From Planctomycetaceae bacterium (lineage in GTDB: Bacteria > Planctomycetota > Planctomycetia > Gemmatales > Gemmataceae), in the NCBI GenBank assembly GCA_013823135.1, contig PNLP01000024.1, forward strand, positions 1-64,000: a DNA stretch of 64,000 nucleotides, given 5' to 3'. Positions within the stretch are counted from its first letter, which is position 1, and each line of letters begins with the position of its first letter. This document shows positions 8,174 through 16,712 of the stretch, piece after piece. The position numbers and the translations under genes are program-made. Under the pieces are notes generated by a model. The model was not told the DNA's origin. It saw only the letters and a list, made by a program, of their open reading frames with translations, and ran no database searches.

Positions 8174-8600
8174 GGTCGTTTCCTAGCGGTGAATCGGTCA
8201 ACGGGATTCCGGTGGGTACCTGCCTAGCGTGAACAGCGCATTCTCGACCATCATATTCCAACCTTCCGTAACACAAACACTTAAAATGACCACCCTCTTG
8301 GCGGTAATCACCTACCTGACTTCGCTCACGAGGTCAACGCCCTGGTTCGTCGGTCCGGTCTTGGTCGGCGTTCATAAATGGACACAACAGGTTCGGCGGT
8401 GTTGGGACGGTAGTCATGAACGGTTCCTTATTCGTTTGGGGGCACAACTCCAGATCCATCCGGAGCCGCGATGCGAAGCGGTGTTCATGGGGAACGGTTC
8501 CTTGTTCGGTTGTGGGTCTGGTGGGCACGTTAAACAACGCGGCCAATCCTTCAGCAGAAAGCACGGTTGCGAACTCCTGGCGTCACTCTCGTTTGCCCTG
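8174..8600. other. Intergenic region with two possible short peptides
   Basis: On the minus strand the block AAGGAACCGTTC is duplicated, each copy followed by an ATG: one opens a 24-codon frame and the other, whose ATG overlaps that frame's stop, opens a 27-codon frame (8334-8417). They could be leader peptides of the gene at 8173 or chance. A 76-codon minus-strand frame ending at 8334 is also open. Nothing else is seen. Confidence 0.3.
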
Positions 8601-8919
8601 TGTCCCTAGGTGGCCCTAGGTGGCCCTAGTGGAAAATCGTTGCTAGGGACACACTTAAACGATTGATGGCAAGAAACTTACTTCGTTTGTCCCTAGGTGG
8701 CCCTAGCTCTGGTCAACACACGCATGCGCGTGTGCGCGTACACACACGAAAAATGTGTGCGTCATGGGGCAATACGTTTCGGTTCCACTCGCGTGCGCGC
8801 GTGCTTTCTCTGTCCCTAGGGCCACCTAGGGACAGATACATATTTGCAGGGAATCGTAGGGGATTCATGATGTTCAACATCGTCTCGTCACTAGGGCCAC
8901 CTAGGGCCAGCTAGGGACA
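8601..8919. other. Candidate replication origin: TCCCTAGGTGGCCCTAG iterons
   Basis: The unit TGTCCCTAGGTGGCCCTAG occurs at 8601-8629 (extended) and 8689-8706, and in inverted form around 8811-8834 and 8891-8919. The copy at 8811-8834 is a dyad with two perfect 10-bp arms around GCCA. Between them is alternating purine-pyrimidine sequence (8714-8805) rich in GTGTGC/GCGCGC. The cluster lies immediately downstream of the PrimPol-helicase gene, as P4-type origins lie near their alpha protein gene. That it is the island's origin is inference from repeats and position. Confidence 0.6.
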
Positions 8920-8953
8920 AATCTCCCCGATATTAAGATTCGGCGGGAACAGT

Positions 8954-11575
8954 TCAGTTGTTCCAGTGATCCGAAACGGCGGATCGTTGCTTGGGCGGTG
9001 TCAACGCACCGTCGAAATCTGGGTCGAGTGCGATTCCTTTGTAAAAGTAACCTCTGCAAAAACCGTCACGAGCACGAACGCGATCCACTCCGGGAATCGC
9101 GGCTCGAAGGTCTTTCCCGAACGTCTCAGCGGTCCCCGCGAATCGCCTTCCGTGGTGATCACACCAGTGTTTCCACTGGTTGAAGAGCCGGTTGGTTTCA
9201 ACCCTCCCTTCCGGTATCAGCTCGCAACAATCACGGACGAACGCGGCCACAGGGCTACTCAGGTCGTGAAGTTCTTCGATGACAGTTTCGGCGCTCGCGG
9301 GTTGAGTAAACCGCCCCTGCTCGTGGAGGCTGCGGTATCCTTCGATTGCCCAAATCAGGATCCCGGGAAGTTCGAGCATGAGCCGGTCCGTCAGCCTGTG
9401 GTCTTCCTTGCCAAGAAAAGAGTTGTTCAGTTTGACCATGACGAGACGGCTGGCGAGTGCGCCTGATGAATCTTCAAGGCGAGGAAGTTCGTTGCTCATG
9501 ATCATGATTCGGGAAACCAGTTTCATGGTTACCGGTTCCCGAAACTTCCGGTCGATGGTCAAGGTGTCCTCTCCCGAAATGCTCAACAGTCGCTCCGTAA
9601 CAACGCTGGTGTCGTTGTGGGGCGGCGGTCGCATGTCAGCGATGATGGCTAACGTCTTCCCGATTAGCGGTTGTAAGCCGAAGTTCCTGGAAAGAGACTT
9701 CGCGGTCGGGCCTGCAACATTTGCCGCGCCAAGCAACGCGGTGAGTACCCGTGCAATGGTTCCCTTCCCGGCTCGTTTCGGTCCGAGAAGGAACAAGATT
9801 TTTTGAAACCGGGTGTCGGCTGTGAGGCAATAACCGAACCACTCTCGAAGGGTTTGGATGCTCTCCGGGTCTTCTGGCCAAAGCGAGGAAAGGAAATTCA
9901 GCCATTGGGTAGGATTGGTGGCGTTCGGGTCGAACGCAAAGGGCAGCGCAACCGGGGTGAAGAAAGCCGGCGTCGGTGCCATCACACAATCCGGCTTGCC
10001 ACTGGCAGCGGCGGCGATGTCAACGATTCCATTTCTTGTGGACACAATCGCGGTGGGGTCGGGGCCGACTCCACCGTCGATCCATGAAGGCGCATCGACG
10101 GTTCCCGGAAGTAGGCACGTTCCCTTGATTGCCTGAGTGATGTTGGCAATCAACCCGGTTGTCACCTCCTCCGCCGTGGGTGAGTCGTCGGCGGGTGATC
10201 CCCGCTCTTTCCATGCGTCAATTGCTGCTTCGAGTTGCCGAACAAACTCGGCACGAACCCACTTCGTTACTTGTGCGATCACGTCATCCGCTGAAATTTG
10301 GTGGTACGCTCCCTGCTGGTAGATGTGGAAGTCTCCCCGCCAGAATCGAAGTGCGGGGATCGATCCGAGAAACCCGCTGGCCAGAATGTGCGGGTCGGTC
10401 ACCTTGTAAAAGAATGGGTTAGCGACCGCGGTCTTCGCGTCGGTCGATTGATGTGGTGGCGTGCCTACCCGTTTGAGGCTCCTCGGGTCGTCCCGCTTCG
10501 GGTCGTAGAACTGCTGAACCCCTTCGATAGCTTTTCGGATTGTCATTCCGCGGTAGTCGGAGCGCTCCCACTTGTCCCGCATCAAACCCGATGCGCGAAA
10601 TATCGTGTCGATCCGCTCGACGTCCGGGCCGGTGTAGAACGCAATCAAATTACATAGTGCGAGGTCGGCGGCGGAGTCGTCCCCACCCTGCGCGGTTGTG
10701 CTTCCCGCCCACAGGGCAGCGCCGGCCGCGGCGTTCTTCGCGGTTTTGGTGATCCGCTCGATAACTTCCATGTCGGAGAGTGCGCGGCCGCGGCTCCCGC
10801 TTCCGCCTGTGGAATCGGCCTTGCTCCGCCGTTTCTCCTCCTTGCTCGGGAAGTAGTCTCGCTGAAGTTTGGCGAGTGCGGCGCGGCAATCGGTCACGTC
10901 CTGGCCGGCGGTTTCGATCCGCTGGCCGGTCACCGTGAAGTAACGTCCATCGTCGTAGACTTCGATTTCTTGTCCGTCTGGTTGCTTGGCCTTCTGGCCT
11001 CGTTTCAACCCTGCCTCGGAGAGTGAACCGCGGCCCCATAGTTTGATTCCCATTCCAGACGGCGACACTTCCGCGTATGTGGCGAACGCTCGGAGTATGT
11101 CCACAGCGAGAGGCGTCAACACTCCGGTTTCCGGGTCGCGGCAACTGTCTATGTCGATACCGAAAATGCCATCATCTTCGCAGAACACCCGCCCCAACCC
11201 GTCAACGGAAAGCGGGTCGCGGGTCCGGGCGACGTTGGCCGCGGATCGGACCGCGGCGAACTCCCCCCATGTATCCGGGTTGCTCGTGTCCGCGGTCGCG
11301 AGGCAATCCCCGGTAACCGCATCAAGCGGGAGTTTCGTGTAGCAACCGTTTCGCCAGTTGTAGCGCCACGCCACCCAACGCGGGCCGGTTTTCAGGGTAT
11401 CGGGAATCGCGTCCCCGTTGAACGCGGGGCGCGGCGGGCGGGCGTTTACGTCCCCGTGGAACTGGCGTTTGGTTTTGCCCTTCACGGGCGATACGGGCTT
11501 GCTCACGGCTGTCTCGTCCTTGAGGGGTTCGGGGGATGTTTTGGGGTCGTCGGTTTCGATTAGGCGGAGCGTCAC
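8954..11575 (-). CDS. PrimPol-SF3 helicase replication protein
   Basis: This 873-residue protein starts at a GTG that overlaps the previous stop (GTGA). Residues about 55-240 look like the NrS-1/bifunctional primase-polymerase type (FGIDIDSCRD, EVSPSGMGIKLWGRG). A D5-like middle follows, then an SF3 helicase: Walker A GPKRAGKGT near residue 625, Walker B LAIIADMRP, sensor region MIMSNELPRL and arginines in SGALASRLVMV. It should prime and unwind DNA for autonomous replication of the excised island, as the alpha protein does in P4-type satellites. The iteron cluster just downstream is its likely target. Confidence 0.9.
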   Translation of the reverse strand: MTLRLIETDDPKTSPEPLKDETAVSKPVSPVKGKTKRQFHGDVNARPPRPAFNGDAIPDTLKTGPRWVAWRYNWRNGCYTKLPLDAVTGDCLATADTSNPDTWGEFAAVRSAANVARTRDPLSVDGLGRVFCEDDGIFGIDIDSCRDPETGVLTPLAVDILRAFATYAEVSPSGMGIKLWGRGSLSEAGLKRGQKAKQPDGQEIEVYDDGRYFTVTGQRIETAGQDVTDCRAALAKLQRDYFPSKEEKRRSKADSTGGSGSRGRALSDMEVIERITKTAKNAAAGAALWAGSTTAQGGDDSAADLALCNLIAFYTGPDVERIDTIFRASGLMRDKWERSDYRGMTIRKAIEGVQQFYDPKRDDPRSLKRVGTPPHQSTDAKTAVANPFFYKVTDPHILASGFLGSIPALRFWRGDFHIYQQGAYHQISADDVIAQVTKWVRAEFVRQLEAAIDAWKERGSPADDSPTAEEVTTGLIANITQAIKGTCLLPGTVDAPSWIDGGVGPDPTAIVSTRNGIVDIAAAASGKPDCVMAPTPAFFTPVALPFAFDPNATNPTQWLNFLSSLWPEDPESIQTLREWFGYCLTADTRFQKILFLLGPKRAGKGTIARVLTALLGAANVAGPTAKSLSRNFGLQPLIGKTLAIIADMRPPPHNDTSVVTERLLSISGEDTLTIDRKFREPVTMKLVSRIMIMSNELPRLEDSSGALASRLVMVKLNNSFLGKEDHRLTDRLMLELPGILIWAIEGYRSLHEQGRFTQPASAETVIEELHDLSSPVAAFVRDCCELIPEGRVETNRLFNQWKHWCDHHGRRFAGTAETFGKDLRAAIPGVDRVRARDGFCRGYFYKGIALDPDFDGALTPPKQRSAVSDHWNN

Positions 11576-11781
11576 AGGTTGTTACCGCCTTTCATGGTCG
11601 GGGTCGGTGGATTTTGGTCGCCGTCCTGGGTGGCAACGTCTGGGAACTGCTTCGCCCATGCGGCGATCCGCGGTGAGTCGCAAGAACGCAAGCCATCGAG
11701 CAGGCGTTGAAGCGTCTCGGCCGCGGTCGGAGCTGGCGGGCGAGATGAAGCGGCGCGGCGGCGGGCGTTAGCGGGGGGCAT
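11572..11781 (-). CDS. Small hypothetical protein coupled to the replication protein
   Basis: A 69-residue protein from the ATG at 11781 (MPPANARRRAASSRPPAPTA). The basic N-terminus is followed by a short helix (AETLQRLLDGLRSCDSPRIA) and a polar tail. Its start overlaps the stop of the upstream 60-residue gene and its own stop overlaps the GTG of the replication gene, so all three are probably coupled. No known family is recognised. Confidence 0.6.
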   Translation of the reverse strand: MPPANARRRAASSRPPAPTAAETLQRLLDGLRSCDSPRIAAWAKQFPDVATQDGDQNPPTPTMKGGNNL

Positions 11782-11950
11782 CGGTTGTGCCTCCCTTCTG
11801 GCCAACTTGTCGGCGAAGTGAAGCACGAAGCAAGACGAGCAGCGCGGCACGCTCTCGTTGCATCTCGCTAAGCCGTTCGCGAATTTTGTCCGCGTCCAGT
11901 TGGCGAACCAATGCAACGGGATCGACTGGTAAAGCGGCTTTGTTTTTCAT
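11768..11950 (-). CDS. Small helical hypothetical protein
   Basis: A 60-residue protein beginning MKNKAALPVDPVALVRQLDA, with an amphipathic helix (KIRERLSEMQRERAALLVLL) and a basic end. It overlaps the next gene by 14 bp. Gene order and coupling point to a role in replication or its control, but nothing in the sequence proves it. Confidence 0.55.
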   Translation of the reverse strand: MKNKAALPVDPVALVRQLDADKIRERLSEMQRERAALLVLLRASLRRQVGQKGGTTDAPR

Positions 11951-11989
11951 GACCCCATAGTGCCGGGGTCACGTTCTGGGTTGCATGGC

Positions 11990-12032
11990 GGATGGGTACG
12001 GGATGGGTACGGGATGGGTACGGGATGGGTAC
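11990..12032. repeat. 11-bp tandem repeat, four copies
   Basis: GGATGGGTACG is repeated four times, the last copy lacking its final base. It lies between two minus-strand genes, 7 bp beyond the stop of the 299-residue gene. It could act as a binding array or be a slippage-prone spacer. Confidence 0.9.
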
Positions 12033-12038
12033 AGGGTG

Positions 12039-12938
12039 TTATGTTGCATCTTGCACGCGGATGAGATAGCCACCCGCGTTCTTCTTTCCGGGCTTGCGAA
12101 CGGCGTCGGCAAACGTCCCGTCATACTTCTTAATCAGGTTCGCCATAACTCGGGGTATGTTGGTCACTCCTGATACATCGAGCAAGGTCGTCGTATCCAT
12201 AGCGGTCCCGCGTTGTTGGAAAGCCGTGAGGATAAAATCCTCTTCGCGTGTCACGAAGTACTGACTCACGCGGTCCCGAGAATAACTACGTCCCCCGTGG
12301 CTCCAGATTATGGGCAACCCCGTGTCATCTGCCGAAGTTGGTTGCTGGTGTTTCGTCTGTGGCGTCACCGATTCCGCCGGGCCGGTCGCGGCCTCGTCCG
12401 CTTGTCCTTCGACACGGGTAAGCGCCTCGGCGAGTTTGCCAGCAATCTCGCCGATCTGCTCAATCGTTGGGGTCGGTATCGTCTCTCGCAACTTCGGTGA
12501 GGCTTCGAAGCCGGTCGCGGTTGCTGCCTCGGCGAGTCGTCCACGGAGTTGGACTAGCTCACGGGTTGCGGAATGAACCCCTGTGTACACGTCCTGCCGG
12601 GCCGCGGGCCAAACATCGAATGCCACGGTAGACAGTTCGGGGCGGTTGTGGAGCAAGGTTGCCAGCGATCGACCGTCACGGGTTGCGGCGTTGATTGCCC
12701 TGCGAACCGTTGCGGCGTCAGTGCCGAAGGCGTCGAACACGGTTCGCATTTCGGCGCGGTCGATCATATCCAAGAGGGTGGCGGATTCCGCGACGAGGTT
12801 GCCACGGACCGCATCAAGCCAACCGTCCCCCAACGGTTCCGGGTCGGGGTCATCGCAGAAACTGAGAAGCGTTTCGGCCTGGGCAACGAAACTGTGAACG
12901 GCGTGCCAGAGCGTGAAAATATGTGAGCGGGCCGACAT
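12039..12938 (-). CDS. Hypothetical protein with possible C-terminal winged helix
   Basis: The protein has 299 residues and no signal peptide or membrane helix. The N-terminal 170 residues are helical with acidic patches (LLSFCDDPDPEPLGDGWLDA). A polar linker follows, and the last 90 residues (YFVTREEDFILTAFQQRG, TLLDVSGVTNIPRVMANLIK, then a basic hairpin KKNAGGYLIRV) read like a winged helix-turn-helix. TGAGGATC precedes the ATG. It heads the minus-strand replication block, so it may regulate it or be an accessory replication factor; this is inference. Confidence 0.65.
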   Translation of the reverse strand: MSARSHIFTLWHAVHSFVAQAETLLSFCDDPDPEPLGDGWLDAVRGNLVAESATLLDMIDRAEMRTVFDAFGTDAATVRRAINAATRDGRSLATLLHNRPELSTVAFDVWPAARQDVYTGVHSATRELVQLRGRLAEAATATGFEASPKLRETIPTPTIEQIGEIAGKLAEALTRVEGQADEAATGPAESVTPQTKHQQPTSADDTGLPIIWSHGGRSYSRDRVSQYFVTREEDFILTAFQQRGTAMDTTTLLDVSGVTNIPRVMANLIKKYDGTFADAVRKPGKKNAGGYLIRVQDAT

Positions 12939-13130
12939 GGGTGATCCTCAGAAAAGAGAAGTGCCGAAGGGTTCCTTGATCGCTTGCCGCTCTGAGGTAC
13001 GGCGAACGAACTCGGAACCGGTCAATGGGCGCGAACCATTGTCGGCAGAGATACTGTATCAATCCTGATGCATTAACGCGATATGAAAATCTCTCTGACT
13101 CATAGTGAGTAGCCACTTTAAAGTCGTGTC

Positions 13131-13160
13131 ATTTTGACGCATTTTGACGCATTTGACGCA
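13131..13160. repeat. Threefold ATTTTGACGC tandem repeat
   Basis: Two exact ATTTTGACGC units are followed by a third with one T fewer, about 195 bp upstream of the 299-residue gene. The placement would suit an operator. Confidence 0.55.
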
Positions 13161-13228
13161 TTACTCGCGTGTAACCACAGCGGAGAAAGTGCCAATAATT
13201 CTCGCCCTGGCCGCGGCGGGACGAAGAA

Positions 13229-13253
13229 AGCCGGCGAGGCTTCCCCGCCGGCT
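13229..13253. terminator. GC-rich hairpin
   Basis: Perfect 8-bp arms AGCCGGCG and CGCCGGCT enclose a 9-base loop, preceded by GAA and followed by GGTTGCGTTT. It is a strong hairpin but has no clean T-tract, so terminator is one possible reading. Confidence 0.45.
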
Positions 13254-13703
13254 GGTTGCGTTTCCTGGCCGCCGCTCTCATGTGGTCGATTCTGCTTCAT
13301 ATCGCTTTTGATATCTTATGTTTATTCGCTGTTTATACTATATAACTCTGGATCGTTCGTTGAATCTTTGTTTCGATCGCACTTTGTTACCTAGCTGAGA
13401 TTTGTCTTGTGTGCTAAGCTTATTCCAGATCTGCCATTAACAGGAGGTCATATGCCGAAAATCCCAGTGAGTATACCAAGCGAGTCTTGATGGAACTTCC
13501 GGAAGGACACGTTCACGAGGTGAAGTTGGTTGCGAAGGATCGAGCAGGATTTTCAAGGGTGTGGTGATGGAGGCGTTACAGCGAGATGTGGTCTATCTGC
13601 CACCGAGGCCAGAACCTGTCACGGAGTCGCCCCCCCCACATGCCACTGTCGGACGTTGACCCGAAACGAAGTAAGCCGTTCGCGAAGGAGGCAGGGCGAA
13701 GAA

Positions 13704-13907
13704 ATGAGCCAGAAACCTAACCCCAGAGCGGTGATTGAGTCGCTTCGTGTAGTGGCACACGCAATCGGGAAAGCGGTCCTGGCTCAGTCTTCGTACACTC
13801 CGGCGATTGTTTCGGAGATGTTGCGAGGACTGTCAAAAGCGGAGCGGGCCAGCTTGTTGCAAGGCGGCTCGCGTTCTCAGACCGACAACGAGAGTTTCAA
13901 CCGGTGA
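13704..13907 (+). CDS. Small hypothetical protein
   Basis: From the ATG at 13704 (MSQKPNPRAVIESLRVVAHA) the protein has 67 residues, mostly helical, with a polar tail. AAGGAGG lies about 15 bases before the start; the frame is open farther upstream but that part looks non-coding. Its TGA stop is the first three bases of a TGACCACAGGCGGG repeat, as is also the case for the next gene. No function is recognised. Confidence 0.5.
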   Translation: MSQKPNPRAVIESLRVVAHAIGKAVLAQSSYTPAIVSEMLRGLSKAERASLLQGGSRSQTDNESFNR

Positions 13908-13950
13908 CCACAGGCGGGACGATCACACACACAACATGGAGGTATGAAAC

Positions 13951-14586
13951 GTGAAACGCGCGACGATGAGCGAGAAAGCCACTCTGTTGGCCGGGTTTGT
14001 CGAGAACGATCCAACCGATAAGCATTGCCGGGCGGCGCTGGTCGATGAGTTGAAGAAGTGCGGGTTCTCCGACAGTGAAATCCGGGCGAGGGTCGGCGGC
14101 TCTGGGAAGGCGGGCGGCTCCGGAAAGGCGGGCGGCTCCGCTCCTGTGGTCACAACCCGGCGAATGTCCACGATCGTGAAAGGCGAGAGCAAGCGGCTTG
14201 ATGGGACCGTGCGGCCTTGGAGGCGCGTGAATTTGCTCACCTTGTCAATCCCCGATCTGGCCGATGCGCTTGAATTCGCGAACGGCGGGCGTCGGGTCCG
14301 AACGCTGACCATGCCGCAAATCCTCGGGGCGGCGAAGTGGCTGCGCGACAATCCTACGAAGGTTGTCCGTGCCATCGGTGGCGGCGAGCTGGCCAGCCGC
14401 GGCACGGGTGTTCAAACTGCGTGCGTCATGGCGAAGCGTCGGGACGGAACCATCCGGGTTGCCATCGACCCGATTACCGCGAATCCGGGAACGCGGATCA
14501 CTGAGGAACTGGAGGGGATATCGGCATACGCAAATCCTCGGGAATGGATAGCGTGGGCGGAAGCTGTGCCCGCTCACGAGGTGTGA
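13951..14586 (+). CDS. Hypothetical protein with a Gly-Ser-Lys repeat linker
   Basis: The protein has 211 residues from a GTG at 13951, which has GGAGG eight bases upstream; an ATG at 13966 is an alternative. The N-terminal 45 residues form two helices (LLAGFVENDPTDKHCRAALV, DSEIRARV), followed by a linker containing two GGSGKA repeats. The C-terminal 150 residues (TLTMPQILGAAKWLRDNPTK, NPREWIAWAEAVPAHEV) are unfamiliar. The opening faintly recalls TIGR02996 but lacks its YADWL core. A terminator follows 40 bp after the stop. Confidence 0.65.
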   Translation: MKRATMSEKATLLAGFVENDPTDKHCRAALVDELKKCGFSDSEIRARVGGSGKAGGSGKAGGSAPVVTTRRMSTIVKGESKRLDGTVRPWRRVNLLTLSIPDLADALEFANGGRRVRTLTMPQILGAAKWLRDNPTKVVRAIGGGELASRGTGVQTACVMAKRRDGTIRVAIDPITANPGTRITEELEGISAYANPREWIAWAEAVPAHEV

Positions 14587-14610
14587 CCACAGGCGGGAGC
14601 GGGAAACGTG
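14584..14610 (+). repeat. TGACCACAGGCGGG short repeat, copy 5
   Basis: The TGA of this copy is the stop codon of the preceding gene, exactly as at 13905. It is followed by three direct repeats of GTGAAAC that run into the terminator. Confidence 0.6.
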
Positions 14611-14625
14611 AAACGTGAAACGTGA

Positions 14626-14655
14626 AAAGCCCTGGCATCGCGCCGGGGCTTTTTC
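14626..14655 (+). terminator. Rho-independent terminator
   Basis: AAGCCCTGGC and GCCGGGGCTT pair (one G-T) around the loop ATCGC and are followed by TTTTC. It ends the plus-strand unit and, with its A-tract on the other side, could also serve the converging minus-strand gene at 14685. Confidence 0.85.
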
Positions 14656-14684
14656 TTGTTGGTCGCCGTTCCCGTCTCCGAGTG

Positions 14685-15071
14685 TTACTTGATGCCAAGC
14701 GAGTCGAGTTCCGCGGCGGCTTTCGCGGCGGCGCGTGTTCGTTGCTTGGGGGATCGAGGAACCATGACAGGATTCATGTCAGGCATTTCGGCCGCTTCTG
14801 TCTGCCTGGCGAAGAATCGCAACACCGCTTGCCGGCTAGTTCGCAGTTGCCCATGCACGCGGATCGATTCGAGTTTCAAGTGAGAACCATTTGGCAACTT
14901 GACGCCTCGCAATGCATGGCGTCCTACCGTGCTTTTATGGGTTGGTGCATCACCGTGACCACAGCCGTAGAGTTTCGCGGCCGCACTCATCGAAATCAGT
15001 CCTTCACTTACAAGACGCTCAACGAGCGCGGCCGCGGTTTCGGGTGAAACAACTGACAGGGTGGCGTTCAT
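14685..15071 (-). CDS. DUF1580-like DNA-binding protein
   Basis: The likely start is the ATG at 15071 (MNATLSVVSPETAAALVERL), giving 128 residues. The middle (THKSTVGRHALRGVKLPNG, LKLESIRVHGQLRTSRQAVL) matches the DUF1580 pattern known from planctomycetes, which resembles an excisionase or MerR-like helix-turn-helix with a wing. The C-terminus is basic. It lies about 180 bp downstream of the integrase gene on the same strand, the usual place for a recombination directionality factor, so an excisionase role is plausible. Confidence 0.7.
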   Translation of the reverse strand: MNATLSVVSPETAAALVERLVSEGLISMSAAAKLYGCGHGDAPTHKSTVGRHALRGVKLPNGSHLKLESIRVHGQLRTSRQAVLRFFARQTEAAEMPDMNPVMVPRSPKQRTRAAAKAAAELDSLGIK

Positions 15072-15248
15072 CGGCGATCGCTCCGGGTGTTGGTAGTCCT
15101 CACGCAACACCTCGGTTATCACTGATTGCACCCATAAGCGCACTAGCAATCTGATCCTTTACCCGGTTTCCATAAAGATCGTGCGACGGGTGGCGTTTTA
15201 TTTCTTCTCGGAAGACTTCAATACGGTTTCACGGGTGTTGATTTGGCC

Positions 15249-16607
15249 TCAACCGATCGCTTTCGCAACTCGTGTGGCGAGCGTGAAATCCCGTTCGGCG
15301 TAAATCTCCGTTGTGCTTGCGTTCGCGTGGCCGAGAAGCACCTGGGCCGCTTCGAGTCCATGTTGTACCCGTACAGTCGTGGCGAAGAGGTGGCGGAGTT
15401 GGTTCGGGTGCCAGTGCGGTACACCAGCGGCTTCGCAGGCTCGACTAATCGAGGTTGCATATGTCGTCGGGTTGTAGCCAGTTCCGGGTTTCCGCTTCGG
15501 GTTCTTCTTCTTGCGGTTCTCCTGCGACGGTTGCACTTTCGATTTACGGTTCGCTCGCATGACTCGAAAGCGTTCCTCTCGCTCGTGGGCCGGGCTGAAT
15601 ACTGGCGTCGTCGGATCGATCACACAACCCGCCACGAACGCAACCGGCCGAGCCAGATCGCGGAGCAATGCTGCGTCACGGTCTCGGTTGGCTTCTTGGT
15701 ACGCATCGGCAGCAACAAGCCTTGCCGTGTCGTCGGCAAGGTCGATGCCAGTAAACCCGGCTGGCGGCGGATGGCTTCCCACGAGGAATGCGGAGATGAC
15801 GGCACGGGCGCGGGGGCCGAACGGGATGACTCGGACCTTGCCACGGTGCGCGGTCTTGTGGCGAACCGGGCGGTAGACCCACAGTTCCCCAGAACGGTCC
15901 ACCTGGGCGATCGTCAGCCGTCGCACTTCACCGGGCCTCATCCCTGTGAGTTGTTGTAACTCGACCATCGCGCGAACGTGTCGATTGAGGTAGGGCAGGG
16001 TGGCGGCGACGTGAGCAGCATCCACAGGCGAGACAGGTTCGCTTTCCCGGACTTCGGTTCGCCCACGCCCGAGTCCTTGGACGGTTCGGAGAGCTTGGTA
16101 GACAGTGACAGGAACCAACTCTTCTGCTGTCGCCCAGCGGAACACGCGTTTCACCCGATCGAGGCGACGGTTGATAACGGTTCTGCACCATCCCGCGGCA
16201 ATCATCTGATGACGGACCGCAACCAGCGCCCGCGGGCCGAACTCTGCCGCGGCGGTGTGCCCATAGACCCGACGGACGGGAGCAAGAGAACGCTTGATCT
16301 CATCAACTTCAGAAGTCGGTTGCCCGTCCGCGTCTCGGTAGTGGGTGAACGCCCATCGCATGAACGCGGCGAGCAATTCATCAATCGTGAAGTTGTGGGC
16401 ATGTTGGCCGGGGGCAGCAACAACCTGGGTTGTCACTGCGGAGGCGATTTCCGCGATGATACGGCAGTACTCTTTGCGGGAATCTGGTGAGTTGTACTCG
16501 CCCAAGTACACGTCACGACGTCCCCCACCCGGTAAGGGTATCGTGACGATTGCTTGGCCACTATTTTTGTGGAGGCGGTACGAAGGGACTGATGGCGGAC
16601 GAGGCAT
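15249..16607 (-). CDS. Tyrosine recombinase (integrase) of the tRNA-Asn island
   Basis: The protein has 452 residues. It has an N-terminal arm-binding region (MPRPPSVPSYRLHKNSGQA), a core-binding domain, and a complete catalytic domain: LTGMRPGEVRRL (first Arg), HWHPNQLRHLF (HxxR), QVLLGHANASTTEIYAERDF (second His and the Tyr nucleophile). It lies 106 bp from the tRNA-Asn 3' end, with the gene pointing away from the tRNA. It is a homologue, not a copy, of the integrase at 1-1312, so two related but distinct elements use the same site. Confidence 0.95.
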   Translation of the reverse strand: MPRPPSVPSYRLHKNSGQAIVTIPLPGGGRRDVYLGEYNSPDSRKEYCRIIAEIASAVTTQVVAAPGQHAHNFTIDELLAAFMRWAFTHYRDADGQPTSEVDEIKRSLAPVRRVYGHTAAAEFGPRALVAVRHQMIAAGWCRTVINRRLDRVKRVFRWATAEELVPVTVYQALRTVQGLGRGRTEVRESEPVSPVDAAHVAATLPYLNRHVRAMVELQQLTGMRPGEVRRLTIAQVDRSGELWVYRPVRHKTAHRGKVRVIPFGPRARAVISAFLVGSHPPPAGFTGIDLADDTARLVAADAYQEANRDRDAALLRDLARPVAFVAGCVIDPTTPVFSPAHEREERFRVMRANRKSKVQPSQENRKKKNPKRKPGTGYNPTTYATSISRACEAAGVPHWHPNQLRHLFATTVRVQHGLEAAQVLLGHANASTTEIYAERDFTLATRVAKAIG

Positions 16608-16712
16608 TGCGCAACCCTTCTGCGGTATTGTACCGCAGTTTCAGGCTTCGCGACCGTCGCCCCGGACCATCCGGAGGTAAGCGTAACTGCTTTGGCCGTA
16701 AGGACTTCTGAC

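Larger units (their letters stand above)
12939..13703. other. Divergent intergenic region with repeats and a decayed small gene
   Basis: This lies between the minus-strand replication block and a plus-strand unit. It contains three TTTTGACGCA-type repeats, a strong GC hairpin and an AT-rich stretch at 13300-13380 likely to hold promoters. From 13452, after the ribosome binding site AGGAGG, a frame begins MPKIPVSIPSES and stops; out-of-frame pieces to about 13660 (MELPEGHVHEVKLVAKDR, MEALQRDVVYLPPRPEP) look like fragments of one small regulator gene broken by frameshifts. Confidence 0.45.

Noticed and set aside
13118..13394. Short frames on both strands over the ATTTTGACGC repeats
   Set aside because: The repeats translate into NASNAS-type repeats and the rest covers a hairpin; neither frame looks coding.
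13951..14085. A TIGR02996 domain at the start of the 211-residue protein
   Set aside because: The helix pattern is similar but the YADWLxExGD core is missing, so I did not assign it.
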